Source: Heyndrickxia oleronia (GTDB lineage: Bacteria > Bacillota > Bacilli > Bacillales > Bacillaceae_C). Taken from it: 64,000 bases of DNA. This document shows positions 51,235 through 60,460 of the stretch, piece after piece. The translations under genes were made by a program, and so were the position numbers. The notes under the pieces were generated by a model. That model had not been told where the DNA came from. It saw nothing but the letters and a program-made list of their open reading frames with translations, and searched no databases. The number at the start of each line of letters is the position of its first letter. The stretch's first letter is position 1. The DNA lies in contig NZ_CP065424.1 in NCBI RefSeq assembly GCF_017809215.1, positions 4,373,509 to 4,437,508 of the forward strand, given 5' to 3'.

Positions 51235-51931
51235 TTATGCAGTAAAATTCCCATCATAACTTAACATGACAGTTGAATTCACACTGTCTAATCGCTTAAT
51301 ACTATTAATAAATTGAGCATCTTTTTCTTTCTTTAATCTTACTTCATAGGTAATTTCTATTAGATCTTGCCCCATTACTGATTTCGATTTTACAGTATAT
51401 TTTTTCGCCTGCTTTGAGACTATTTCTTCAATATTCTTTTCAATGCCTTCATTGGTATACTTCACAATTAATAGGTAAGGATTTTCAACGGTTAATCGGT
51501 TCACATAGAATATCAGTACCAATCCAATTGCTAGTGCACCTATAATAGCTAGTGGAATTAGTCCTGCTCCGCAAAGAATTCCAGACGCAACAGCCCAAAA
51601 AAAGGTATACAAGATCCATTGGATCTTTAATTGGTGTTCGAAAACGGACAATCGATAAAGCACCAACCATACCAAGTGATAAAATAATATTCGTAGAAAT
51701 CCCCATAATAATAAGAGCCGTTGCCATCGTCATAATAATTAGTGAAATATTAAAACTATGGGAGTATAACACCCCTGAGAATGTCTTTTTATAAACCATA
51801 TAAATAAATAAACCTACTGCAAAAGCGACAATAATTCCAATAAGAGAATCGATAATAGAGAAGCTACTTGTATTCTCCAAAAAGCTAGATTTGAATATAT
51901 CATTAAAAGTTGTTTTTGTTGTTGTATTCAT
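51235..51931 (-). pseudogene. DUF4956 membrane protein, interrupted by a one-base frameshift
   Basis: The first part (from ATG 51931; four hydrophobic segments, ending VRFRTPIKDPMDLVYLF) and the second part (WAVASGILCGAGLIPLAIIGAL and a C-terminal soluble domain to 51235) are in different frames. The break is at a run of seven T on the coding strand (51597-51603). With six T the frame is continuous and gives a 231-residue protein of normal DUF4956 length. DUF4956 proteins are coded with VTC-type polyphosphate polymerases. Sequencing error, true loss, or slippage at the homopolymer are all possible. Confidence 0.8.
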
Positions 51932-51945
51932 TTATGTTGTCCTCC

Positions 51946-52635
51946 TTAAACATAATTTCTACTTAGTTGGTATTTGGAAGACGATGTCCTCATCGTATCG
52001 CCAACCTGTAATAATTGTTTGATAATGTCAGGTAAAAACTCATCATATTTCACCTCAAGAATAACAATATTTGGATCCAAAGCAGGAACCATCGGTAATT
52101 CAGGGTTTAAAAAATCAATATTTCTTAAGCTTGTCCTTACTTCACTATCAAACGTAACTCTTACATTGCCATATTCATAGGTAAACACTTCTCTTTCGTA
52201 ATCTACAACAGTCGTTGGTTTTATTTGATATAAGGTCATCTGGACATATAATTCTCGAATGAGCTTCCTTGAATTATTTTCCATCCACTTGATATCACCT
52301 AACCGGACTCGCTCATATTCCATTGCCGTCATTTGGCATTTTTCCTTATAAGTTATGTCATTTTGCTTACTTTTCTTTTCGAGCTGAATAAAATCAGTTT
52401 TATAATTGTAAAGCCTAGCACGATACTTATCACGATGCTTCAAACCTTCTTTTTTTTGATTGAGTGCTTTGTTTTCGAGGTTATCAAAATACACACTACG
52501 GATTAAATATTTCCCATCCTTCATTACATGTGGATCTGGCTGCATAACAAATTGAAGATTTCTTCTTAATAAATGACAGTCCGCTTTTGTAACAGCATAT
52601 TTTAATTCACTTCTGCCCTTTGCATGTTTAATCAA
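51946..52635 (-). CDS. VTC-domain polyphosphate polymerase-like protein
   Basis: A 229-residue soluble protein matching the VTC domain: an opening RSELKYAVTK, the basic tunnel residues in IRSVYFDN and KHRDKYRARLYNY, LEKKSKQND, and a C-terminal ILEVKYDEFLP. Yeast Vtc4 uses this fold to make polyphosphate from ATP, and bacterial forms are predicted to do the same or to make a related polymer. First gene of the leftward set VTC-DUF4956-CotH, with gaps of 14 and about 50 bases. ATG after GGAGGG. Confidence 0.88.
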   Translation of the reverse strand: MIKHAKGRSELKYAVTKADCHLLRRNLQFVMQPDPHVMKDGKYLIRSVYFDNLENKALNQKKEGLKHRDKYRARLYNYKTDFIQLEKKSKQNDITYKEKCQMTAMEYERVRLGDIKWMENNSRKLIRELYVQMTLYQIKPTTVVDYEREVFTYEYGNVRVTFDSEVRTSLRNIDFLNPELPMVPALDPNIVILEVKYDEFLPDIIKQLLQVGDTMRTSSSKYQLSRNYV

Positions 52636-52847
52636 CTTTTTCCCTCCTCCATTTATCTTCAGTGATTTTAGAATATAGATGAAATCTTAAAAAATACTTA
52701 ACTATTAATGGATCCTTCTATACATGTAACTCTGAAAATAGCATCTGAAAAAAAGATGTAATAGAATTAGTACACCTCTGAAACATAACTGTTATATTTC
52801 CATGTTATTGTTTTAACATGACAAACAGAGTAAAGGGGTCGACTTCT

Positions 52848-53405
52848 TTGAAAAAGTTTATTATATCTATCAGTACAGCACTATGCTTAAGTGTCGGAAT
52901 ATCAAGTGCGGGATTTGCAAGCACAAATACATATACAGTAAAAAGCGGAGATTCATTGTGGAAAATTGCTCAACAAAATAAAGTAACGGTTAGCCAATTA
53001 AAGCAATGGAATCATCTCAAATCAGATAAAATTCTTCCCAATCAAAAATTAGTAATTGCTCCTAGTAATACGAAGGAGATAGCTACGACTGCTGCTTCTA
53101 CTAGTAGTAAAGTAGTTAAGGAATTCACTGTTACAGCTACTGCATATACAGGAAGCTGTAAGGGTTGCAGTGGAATTACAGCAACTGGCATAAATTTAAA
53201 AAAGAATCCTAATATGAAAGTAATTTCTGTTGATCCTAAAGTGATTCCACTTGGAACAAAAGTTTATGTTGAAGGATATGGAAATGCAATTGCTGGCGAT
53301 ACTGGTGGAGCTATGAAAGGTAAAAAAATTGATGTCTTCTTTTCTTCAAAACAAAAAGCCATTCAATGGGGACGAAAAAGCGTAAAAGTTAAAATCCTAA
53401 AATAA
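52848..53405 (+). CDS. Secreted LysM plus 3D-domain cell wall protein (YocH-like)
   Basis: A TTG start at 52848 with AAAGGGG upstream fits a YocH-like signal peptide (residues 1-25, cleavage near GFAS). The 185-residue protein has one LysM domain (YTVKSGDSLWKIAQQNKVTVSQLKQWNHL in part, residues 28-70) and a C-terminal 3D domain with the conserved VTATAYTGSC, VISVDPKVIPLGT and GDTGGAMKGKKIDVFF (catalytic Asp residues). Such proteins are lytic-transglycosylase-like muralytic enzymes of the RpfB/MltA fold. Strong terminator follows. Confidence 0.9.
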   Translation: MKKFIISISTALCLSVGISSAGFASTNTYTVKSGDSLWKIAQQNKVTVSQLKQWNHLKSDKILPNQKLVIAPSNTKEIATTAASTSSKVVKEFTVTATAYTGSCKGCSGITATGINLKKNPNMKVISVDPKVIPLGTKVYVEGYGNAIAGDTGGAMKGKKIDVFFSSKQKAIQWGRKSVKVKILK

Positions 53406-53412
53406 TTTATAA

Positions 53413-53448
53413 AACATCAAGTGTTAAAAAGCGCTTGATGTTTTTTTT
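53413..53448 (+). terminator. Intrinsic terminator after the LysM-3D gene
   Basis: ACATCAAGTG and CGCTTGATGT form a ten-base stem (one G-T pair) with an eight-base loop, followed by eight T. Confidence 0.9.
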
Positions 53449-53599
53449 GTAAGCTTTCTAAGCTTCTTGCTTAACTGTAAACGACGAAACGAAAACTGTT
53501 ATCTACTACTATAAAAGAATAATCAAGTTCTTACTTTCTAAATGCCCATTTTTTTTATGTATAATTAAAGTATTCGAACAATAGAAAAGAGGGAGAAAC

Positions 53600-54562
53600 G
53601 TGTCAAAGAGAAAATTGGTGATTACACAGAATATCCATCAAGAGCTACAAGCAAAGATAAAGGCTCTTATTCCAGAGTGGGAAATTATTTCAGGGAAAGA
53701 CCCAGAGACTTGGAAGGAACATTTAAATCATGCAGAAGTTATTGTTGGTTGGAAAAAGGAAATAAAAGAAAATTGCCTAGAACAGAATTCTTCGCTTCGT
53801 TGGCTACAAAGCTGGAGTGCAGGCGTAGATAGCCTTCCATTGCATCATATGAAAGAAAGAGACATTCTATTAACGACTGCAAGCGGCGTTCATGCTTATC
53901 CAATTTCTGAAACAATCTTTTCCCTCATGTTAGCACTAACGAGGAAAATCCATACATATATTAAAAACCAACAAATTAAAAAATGGCATCATGAAAATTT
54001 AAGTTTAGAAATACATGGGAAAACAATAGGTATTGTAGGAGTTGGAGCAATAGGGAAGGAAACAGCGAAGATTGCTAAAGCATTTAATATGAAAGTGATT
54101 GGGATTCGTCAGTCAGACAAATCAGAAGAGGATTTTGATAAAGTATATAATATGATGCATATTAATTCTGTTCTTCCACTTTGTGATTATATCGTGGTGA
54201 CAGCTCCTCTAACGAGTGAAACTTATCATATGTTTAGTAAGGATCAGTTTCAATTAATGAAAAACACCGCCATTTTTATTAATATTGGGCGAGGAGAAAT
54301 TGTAAACGAAGATGATCTCATTCACGCACTTGAAACAAAACAAATTGCTGGAGCAGGATTAGATGTTTTCGAAAAAGAGCCTTTATTAGAAAATAGTCCA
54401 CTTTGGAATTTCGAAAATGTCATTATTACACCACATACTGCAGGTTCAACCGAGCATTATGAATCCAGAGTGATTGAGGATATATTTATCCCCAACTTAA
54501 AACATTATTTACAAAAGGGTGTTCCAAGTACAAATTTAGTTAATTATGAGAAAGGATATTAA
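53600..54562 (+). CDS. D-isomer 2-hydroxyacid dehydrogenase
   Basis: A 320-residue NAD-dependent enzyme (GTG start, AGAGGGAG upstream). Visible are the NAD loop GIVGVGAIGKETAKIAKAF, NIGRGEIVNEDDL with the catalytic Arg, AGLDVFEKEPL with Glu, and TPHTAG with the catalytic His. The catalytic site is complete. It resembles phosphoglycerate dehydrogenase-like and YoaD-type proteins, but lacks the ACT domain. The substrate is probably a small 2-hydroxy acid; not defined. Confidence 0.9.
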   Translation: MSKRKLVITQNIHQELQAKIKALIPEWEIISGKDPETWKEHLNHAEVIVGWKKEIKENCLEQNSSLRWLQSWSAGVDSLPLHHMKERDILLTTASGVHAYPISETIFSLMLALTRKIHTYIKNQQIKKWHHENLSLEIHGKTIGIVGVGAIGKETAKIAKAFNMKVIGIRQSDKSEEDFDKVYNMMHINSVLPLCDYIVVTAPLTSETYHMFSKDQFQLMKNTAIFINIGRGEIVNEDDLIHALETKQIAGAGLDVFEKEPLLENSPLWNFENVIITPHTAGSTEHYESRVIEDIFIPNLKHYLQKGVPSTNLVNYEKGY

Positions 54563-54582
54563 ACAGTCATTTCACTAAGAAT

Positions 54583-54634
54583 AAAAAAAGGATCTGTACA
54601 ATGGCATTCTGCCCTTATGTACAGATCCTTTTTT
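54583..54634 (+). terminator. Intrinsic terminator after the hydroxyacid dehydrogenase
   Basis: AAAAAAGGATCTGTACA and its perfect complement flank a 17-base loop and end in TTTTTT. It works in both directions and also closes the phosphonate operon from the right. Confidence 0.9.
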
Positions 54635-54765
54635 CAGGTAACACCAGTTTTTTTGTATTCTACAATATGTTCTAAGTGACGTTTCTCATGCAACCTATAC
54701 CGACTATATACAAACATTCATATTACCTATACATTTACTTCATTAAAATACTATTTTTCCTTTTG

Positions 54766-55137
54766 TCAAAGGACAAAAGGAATATTCTCCTCCATTACAC
54801 AATGTTTAAGCCTTTCCTTATATTTTTGTATTTCCATTTTGTTAAGAGCTTCATCAACCGAAAAGTATTCAACTCCTTTATGTTCATCGGAATGGATCAA
54901 TTCTCCACTGACCGTCGCCCCTTCTAATATAATTATACATGTCATTTTTTCCACATCTTGCTCAATACCCAAAAATTTTGAAATAATTATATGAATGCCC
55001 GTTTCCTCTTCCACTTCCCTAATGGCAGCTTCTTTTATTGTCTCCCCTCGATTTACATATCCTCCAGGGAACTCCCATCCCCGATACGGATGGTCCACAA
55101 GAAGTATCTTTCCATCATTATTTTTCACCATTACCAC
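54766..55137 (-). CDS. NUDIX hydrolase at the end of the phosphonate operon
   Basis: A 123-residue NUDIX protein with a full Nudix box (GGYVNRGETIKEAAIREVEEETG in parts; Gx5Ex7REUxEExGU). The usual first strand (AVVVMVKNNDGKILLV) begins before the ATG at 55137. A GTG at 55143 or an ATT at 55164-55166, eight bases after AGGAGG, would give a complete N-terminus. It follows the transaminase fusion with the stop nearby, so it is the last gene of the operon. It may cleave a nucleotide-linked intermediate or have a general clean-up role; this is inferred. Confidence 0.8.
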   Translation of the reverse strand: MVMVKNNDGKILLVDHPYRGWEFPGGYVNRGETIKEAAIREVEEETGIHIIISKFLGIEQDVEKMTCIIILEGATVSGELIHSDEHKGVEYFSVDEALNKMEIQKYKERLKHCVMEENIPFVL

Positions 55138-55147
55138 TACGGCTAAA

Positions 55148-57007
55148 TTATGATATAAAATATTCCTCTCCTCCTTGGAGCCCTTTTATATATAAGTCAA
55201 GCAAATCAATAAATTGTTCCATATCTTTATAAGTAATATTACCGATATTAGCGATACGAAAGGTTCCTAATTTATCAAGTTTACCTGGATAAATAGTAAA
55301 ACCTTTGGACGCAAAATAATCGTGCATTTGATAAAAATCATAGTTTGGATAATTTGGTTCAATTATAGAGGTAATAATTTTAGAATGGTGATTTTTATGA
55401 ACGAGATGTGTTAAGCCTAATTTTTCAATTCCATTTATTAAGGTCTCCCACGATTTTGAATATCTGTCATATCTACGGGAAATACCTTCATATTTTGTTT
55501 CTATAATCGCTTGCTTTAAAGCATAGATCGTCTGTACTGGTGGAGTGAAACGCATTTGTTGTGTCCTTTGAAAATATTCAAATTGATCATAAAGATGAAG
55601 ATAAAGATTGCGCGGTTTGATTTTTTTACAATTGTGTAATCGTTGATATTCAGCAATGATAAACGATACGCCTGCCATCCCTTGCAGATTTTTATTTGAG
55701 CTTGCAGCTAAATAACCAATATTCATTTCCTTCATATCGATAGGAATTGCAGCAAATGAACTCATGGCATCAACAATCAAATTTATTTCATACTTCTTAC
55801 ATAAATCTCCAATTTCCTTAATTGGATTCAACATACCCGTTGTTGTTTCGCAATGGACAACTGCTAAATGAGCTATTTTCTCATCAGAGTGGCTAATCAG
55901 TTGTTCAAGATTTATTAAATTTATTTTATCAGTAGCGGGTGACTTATATTCTATATAATCAAGTTCATAGACATTGGCAATTTTACACATCCGTTCACCA
56001 TATGCCCCATTATTAATAATAATTATTTTTTCATTTCCTACTATGGAACTGATAATAGCTTCTACCGCAGCGGTCCCTGATCCACCGAATAAAACAGATG
56101 TATAATATTTAGGATCAGCAACTAATTTTGTTAACTCATTAGAAATCCACTCTAAAATTTGCCCAAATTCTTCTTCTCTTGGACAAATGTCAGAGACAAC
56201 TTGTGCATATTTTACTGTATCGGTTGTCGTTGCAGGTCCTGGATTTAAAAGTATTGTTCGCTCAATCATCCTTGGAACATGTTCCCTTGCTTTAATCATA
56301 GGATAAATAACGTCAACTGCCCATTTCAAATGGTGTTCATCATCCACCTCACACCATACTAAATCGTGACATATCTCAACATATATTTCTTTTTGCCTTG
56401 CTATTTCAACAAGAGCAGCTTCATAATCCATTAACTGTTGTTTCTGCAACATCCCTTTAACTTTTATACATAATTGTTGAAACGTTGAGTAGGTGAGTTT
56501 CGTTATACCAACAAGTTCAGCAGCTATATTTTCTAACTCCTCTTTATTCTTTGTCATATTCACAAGCGAATTGGTGCTACTAATTTCAACAAACACCTCA
56601 TCACCATTATTTGTGAATTTACTAGCTAAAATGACATCTTGCATTTTATGTGTTAACAATATATTTAATGCCGATTTTTCATACAATAAATCTGACTCTA
56701 ACAATAAAAAGTCTTCATGAATATAATTTTTTAATAAATAAAGTGTATACATACTTCCAGTAGTCTCATATTTTTCATTATAAACACATTCAATTTGCGG
56801 GTATTGTTTTTTCAACTCTTCATACATTTCACTTTTATAACCTGTTCCAATGAATATCTTAGTCACACCAGCATTCAATAATTTTTCAATAGAATATTGA
56901 ACCATTGGTTTTTCATCAAAAGTCAAAAATCCTTTAGGCCTATCTCCTGATTTATCTCGGATTCTTTTCCCCATACCCGCAGCTAATATAACAGCTGTTT
57001 TAATCAT
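55148..57007 (-). CDS. Fused 2-AEP nucleotidyltransferase (PntC-like) and 2-AEP transaminase
   Basis: A 619-residue two-domain enzyme. Residues 1-245 are a nucleotidyltransferase (AVILAAGMGKRI loop, RPKGF, metal Asp106 in LLESDLLY, and WCEVDDEHHL near 219). Residues 250-619 are a class V PLP transaminase of the AEPT/PhnW group (LLNPGPAT, FGGSGTAAVEA, VDAMSSFAA with Asp413, and SSNKNLQGMAG with PLP Lys439). It should interconvert phosphonoacetaldehyde and 2-aminoethylphosphonate, then activate it with CTP. Such PntC-AEPT fusions are known from other bacteria. Overlaps the decarboxylase gene by eight bases. Confidence 0.9.
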   Translation of the reverse strand: MIKTAVILAAGMGKRIRDKSGDRPKGFLTFDEKPMVQYSIEKLLNAGVTKIFIGTGYKSEMYEELKKQYPQIECVYNEKYETTGSMYTLYLLKNYIHEDFLLLESDLLYEKSALNILLTHKMQDVILASKFTNNGDEVFVEISSTNSLVNMTKNKEELENIAAELVGITKLTYSTFQQLCIKVKGMLQKQQLMDYEAALVEIARQKEIYVEICHDLVWCEVDDEHHLKWAVDVIYPMIKAREHVPRMIERTILLNPGPATTTDTVKYAQVVSDICPREEEFGQILEWISNELTKLVADPKYYTSVLFGGSGTAAVEAIISSIVGNEKIIIINNGAYGERMCKIANVYELDYIEYKSPATDKINLINLEQLISHSDEKIAHLAVVHCETTTGMLNPIKEIGDLCKKYEINLIVDAMSSFAAIPIDMKEMNIGYLAASSNKNLQGMAGVSFIIAEYQRLHNCKKIKPRNLYLHLYDQFEYFQRTQQMRFTPPVQTIYALKQAIIETKYEGISRRYDRYSKSWETLINGIEKLGLTHLVHKNHHSKIITSIIEPNYPNYDFYQMHDYFASKGFTIYPGKLDKLGTFRIANIGNITYKDMEQFIDLLDLYIKGLQGGEEYFIS

Positions 57008-58130
57008 CTAGAAACACCTGCAATCTTTCTTTAATTTCAACTGGACTTTGCCTTGGACGTCCAATCCCATTTTTAGAGCCTTTAGCAATTTTCATATATA
57101 AAAATGTGAGCTCCTGATGCCTTTTCCAGAATTGAATATAGTTTCTTAATTCCAGTAAATTATGAGCATAAATGGATTGCTTATAACCACATGCAGCAGC
57201 CATCTCTATAAAATTCGTATGTTGTGAAACAGTCATTTGTCCACCAGTTGAATCATATGAATGGTTATCTAATAAAATATGAAGCAAATTGGCTGGAGAA
57301 TAATAACCGTTGGTAGCTAGGTTTCCAAGTCTCATTAGCAGAGCTCCATCTCCATCAATAGCGATAAATTTTTTGTCCTTTTTTGCGATTGACATTCCTA
57401 ATCCAATAGAACTTACACATCCCATTGATCCCACCATATAAAAATTGTTTTGGGAATCTTCTATTTCGTAAAGCTCTCTGCCTGTTTTTCCGGTTGTTGC
57501 CAAATGGATAGTGTGCTGATCCTTTAAGGATTGAATCACTTGCAATGCCTCAAATCTGGTAGGTAGTTGATCATTTTTCTTTTTATTAATTTTCAAAGAA
57601 TTATTTGACAACTGTAATGATTCTTTTAAATGTTCAACTGGATGAAATGTCCCCTTTCTTACTATAAAAAAGTAAGATTCATCTTTTTCTATCCACTCAT
57701 TTGCTCGCTCCAATTGTAGACTTGCCTCAGCGATATCATGTGATAAATATTCCCATCTAATTTTCATCAATGAAAGCAAATCTGGTGTGATTTCTCCCAT
57801 TAATTCGTGCTGCGGTTCATCTTTAAGACCTGATTCACCACGAAGACTTACAAAACCAAGTATGGGGATTTTGAATGGATGGACAAGGGAAATTAAAGGT
57901 GATGTTGCATTGGTTAAACCTGAATTCTGCATGAGTACTACAGACTTTTTTCCACCGATGACTGCGCCTGACGCAATAGCTATAGCCTCTCCCTCATTTG
58001 TTGCCATGACATATTTACAATCATTCATTGCAAAATTTATCAGGTCTTTTAAATATGAACAAGGAACTCCACAATAGAATTGAAAATCATGCCGCTTTAA
58101 CTCTTTCCCAAACGTTAATACATCAATCAT
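57000..58130 (-). CDS. ppd: Phosphonopyruvate decarboxylase
   Basis: A 376-residue ThDP enzyme. The N-terminal half has the ATNEGEAIAIASGA segment with catalytic Glu48 and the LMQNSGLTNATSPL loop. The C-terminal half has GSMGCVSSIGLGMSIA and the ThDP motif GDGALLMRLGN ... NH (residues 260-290) and DSTGGQ. These are the family marks of Ppd, which converts phosphonopyruvate to phosphonoacetaldehyde and pulls the unfavourable mutase reaction forward. Overlaps its neighbours by eight bases on both sides, so the three phosphonate steps are translated as a unit. Confidence 0.93.
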   Translation of the reverse strand: MIDVLTFGKELKRHDFQFYCGVPCSYLKDLINFAMNDCKYVMATNEGEAIAIASGAVIGGKKSVVLMQNSGLTNATSPLISLVHPFKIPILGFVSLRGESGLKDEPQHELMGEITPDLLSLMKIRWEYLSHDIAEASLQLERANEWIEKDESYFFIVRKGTFHPVEHLKESLQLSNNSLKINKKKNDQLPTRFEALQVIQSLKDQHTIHLATTGKTGRELYEIEDSQNNFYMVGSMGCVSSIGLGMSIAKKDKKFIAIDGDGALLMRLGNLATNGYYSPANLLHILLDNHSYDSTGGQMTVSQHTNFIEMAAACGYKQSIYAHNLLELRNYIQFWKRHQELTFLYMKIAKGSKNGIGRPRQSPVEIKERLQVFLDD

Positions 58131-59019
58131 TTTGTGTACCTCGTGGCGGACTACTCTGATGGGATTTTAAATATATTTGTTCTGCTTTAGCTAATTCCTC
58201 TTCATCTTGAAGCCTAAACACATGCTCTAACGGGGTGATATATGGTTCGACATTGATTAGACTTTCATCGGAATATATCTGTCTTGACGTTTCCTCCATT
58301 GCTCTAATCGATGCCCGTAAATTATGATTTGCCCAAATCACTAAACTAATTCCCATTTCTCGAAACCGTTCAGTAGGGACCGAATAATATTTAGTAGGAA
58401 CAATGACTACAGGAAGTCTGTTTCCCCATTCTTTCATAAAACTTTCAATTTCAAGGCTATCAGTTCGCTTACTATGAATTAGAATCGCATCTGTCCCTGC
58501 CTGTCGGTAAGCTTCTGCACGTTTCAAAGCCTCGTTGAGACCCCAACCTGCAATGAACGCCTCTACTCTGGACACAACGACAAATTGACTATCCTTCATA
58601 GCTTTTATTTTCCCACAAAATTCATCAATGTCTGCAAGTGGCTGCGTCTCTCCTCTTATAAACGAATTTGTCTTTGGGAATATTTTGTCTTCTATACATA
58701 CCCCGGCGATTTGACGTTGTTCTAACTTTTTCACTAGTCTTCTAGCATTATTGAAGTTCCCGTAGCCAGTGTCCCCATCAAGCAAGATAGGTATAGATGT
58801 AGCATCACTCATAAACTCTAAAACATCTAATACCTGTGTCCAAGAAGCCTCATTATTATCTCTAACACCTAATGATGCAGAAATAGATAAACCACTTGCC
58901 CAGATCCCTTTAAATCCCACCTTTTCAACAATCTTAGCGGACAAGGCATTATGTGATTCCATAATTTTCTCTAGCTTATTACTCGAGATAATGTTTCGTA
59001 ACTGCGTTGTTTTCTTCAT
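58123..59019 (-). CDS. pepM: Phosphoenolpyruvate phosphomutase
   Basis: A 298-residue enzyme of the isocitrate lyase superfamily. It carries the diagnostic EDKIFPKTNSF (residues 110-120; the EDKxxxKxNS hallmark of true PEP mutase), DGDTGYGN (81-88) and VVSRVEAFIAGWG. It makes phosphonopyruvate from PEP, the entry step of almost all phosphonate biosynthesis. All residues expected for C-P bond formation are present. The start overlaps the Mur-ligase stop by four bases (ATGA). Confidence 0.95.
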   Translation of the reverse strand: MKKTTQLRNIISSNKLEKIMESHNALSAKIVEKVGFKGIWASGLSISASLGVRDNNEASWTQVLDVLEFMSDATSIPILLDGDTGYGNFNNARRLVKKLEQRQIAGVCIEDKIFPKTNSFIRGETQPLADIDEFCGKIKAMKDSQFVVVSRVEAFIAGWGLNEALKRAEAYRQAGTDAILIHSKRTDSLEIESFMKEWGNRLPVVIVPTKYYSVPTERFREMGISLVIWANHNLRASIRAMEETSRQIYSDESLINVEPYITPLEHVFRLQDEEELAKAEQIYLKSHQSSPPRGTQND

Positions 59020-60446
59020 ACTAATCCCTCCTCGTCTGTTTGTAGAATTTCCGGGATAAGTTTTCTTTTTAGCTTTTCAAAACTAGGCTGCTTCATAACC
59101 CTATGAGTGACCTTTAATAGAATGATTGATTCTTCATTTACTTGATCAGCTATATATTCAAAAACTTCATTTCCTGTATAGCACAAAGAAACCTTATTCG
59201 GATCCATACCTGCCTTTAGGGCACCTTCCTTAATTAATCTTGCCTCTTCTCCAACGACTATTAGCAAATCTACCCCAGCTTTATATGCCGTTTCTCCCAT
59301 TTCCTCATATATCTTATTCGCATATGGACCGTCACCTAATTGAGGCATATAGCCTAGTAAGGCAATTTTTTTCTTTCCTTTACCGATATTCCTAAGAACT
59401 TGTAATGCGGATGTCATTGATAAAGGTGCAGAATTCCATGTATCATCTATTACTGTACAACCGCTCATACCCTGTTTAAATTCTAAATGTTCTTCAAGAT
59501 GTTCAAAAGAAGCCAATCGCATGATTGCTGTATCAATATCAATCCCCACATTAACGACAGCGACAATAGCAGCAAGTGCATTATATACATTATGTTCTCC
59601 ATAGCCAGGAACAAAAACTGAATAATTTTTTCCCTCATTTTCTAATAAAAAGTTCATTCCTCCACTTACATAACGGATATTTTTTGCTCGATAGTTTGCT
59701 ATATTATTCTTTCCAAAAAAAATGACCTTTTTATAGGGGGTAATATCTATGACTTTTTTAATATTTTGATCATCTGCATTCAGTATGAGAATTCCTTTCT
59801 CAGGATCCATTCCTTCAGTAATCTCTGCTTTTGCTTTCATATATTCCTCAGGTGTTTCACAGTCCGCGAGATGATGAACATCAATATTGAGTAAAATCCT
59901 TATTTGCGGTTGAAAATATTGACAAGCGACTCGCAAATATCCCGGATAGGCAACTGGCATTTCAAATACAGCTACATCTGTTTCATCATCTATTCTTGTT
60001 AAATATCGTAAATTGACCGACATTGAATTCATACTCATCCAAGTAGAAACAACATGTAAATCAGGATCAAGAATTTGTCGTATCATTTCCTTAGTAGTTG
60101 ATTTACCACATGTGCCAGTTACACCAATAACGGGAAGCTTAAAAAGGTTCCTATAGTAATTTACAAATCTCCAATACTTTTCCTTTAATTGATCTGTCTT
60201 GATTACATATATTTCATCACCGAGATCCGTACAAAGCTCAGGTCTCTCGGTTATAATGACAACTGAATGATTTTGACTCCAATATCTTCCTCTAATCCGA
60301 TCTTCGTCCAAGTGAAACAATAATGTGTAATTATTAATTTCTTTCTTTGAATAATTAATTACGTGTTTCACAATAAAATCTTTATTACTCTCGATCTCTG
60401 GAATATTAGCAATTTTTAATATATCAAGTAGCTTGAGTCCTTTCAT
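59016..60446 (-). CDS. MurF-like Mur ligase in the phosphonate cluster
   Basis: A 476-residue Mur-ligase family protein. It has a short N-terminal domain (1-100), the ATP loop GVTGTCGKSTTKE (108-120), a central domain with HHLADCETPEEYMKAKAEI and NADDQN, and a C-terminal domain with DDTWNSAP and LGYMPQLGD. The layout matches MurF and its paralogues, but the N-terminal UDP-binding part is not clearly conserved, so its acceptor may not be a nucleotide-linked peptide. It lies between the amidoligase gene (14 bases away) and PEP mutase (overlap), which suggests joining an amino acid or peptide to another acid in the same pathway. Confidence 0.85.
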   Translation of the reverse strand: MKGLKLLDILKIANIPEIESNKDFIVKHVINYSKKEINNYTLLFHLDEDRIRGRYWSQNHSVVIITERPELCTDLGDEIYVIKTDQLKEKYWRFVNYYRNLFKLPVIGVTGTCGKSTTKEMIRQILDPDLHVVSTWMSMNSMSVNLRYLTRIDDETDVAVFEMPVAYPGYLRVACQYFQPQIRILLNIDVHHLADCETPEEYMKAKAEITEGMDPEKGILILNADDQNIKKVIDITPYKKVIFFGKNNIANYRAKNIRYVSGGMNFLLENEGKNYSVFVPGYGEHNVYNALAAIVAVVNVGIDIDTAIMRLASFEHLEEHLEFKQGMSGCTVIDDTWNSAPLSMTSALQVLRNIGKGKKKIALLGYMPQLGDGPYANKIYEEMGETAYKAGVDLLIVVGEEARLIKEGALKAGMDPNKVSLCYTGNEVFEYIADQVNEESIILLKVTHRVMKQPSFEKLKRKLIPEILQTDEEGLV

Positions 60447-60460
60447 AATGTTCCTCCTCC

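Noticed and set aside
54676..54927. Plus-strand 83-codon ORF opposite the NUDIX gene
   Set aside because: Antisense to a gene with a full Nudix box and without a ribosome binding site.
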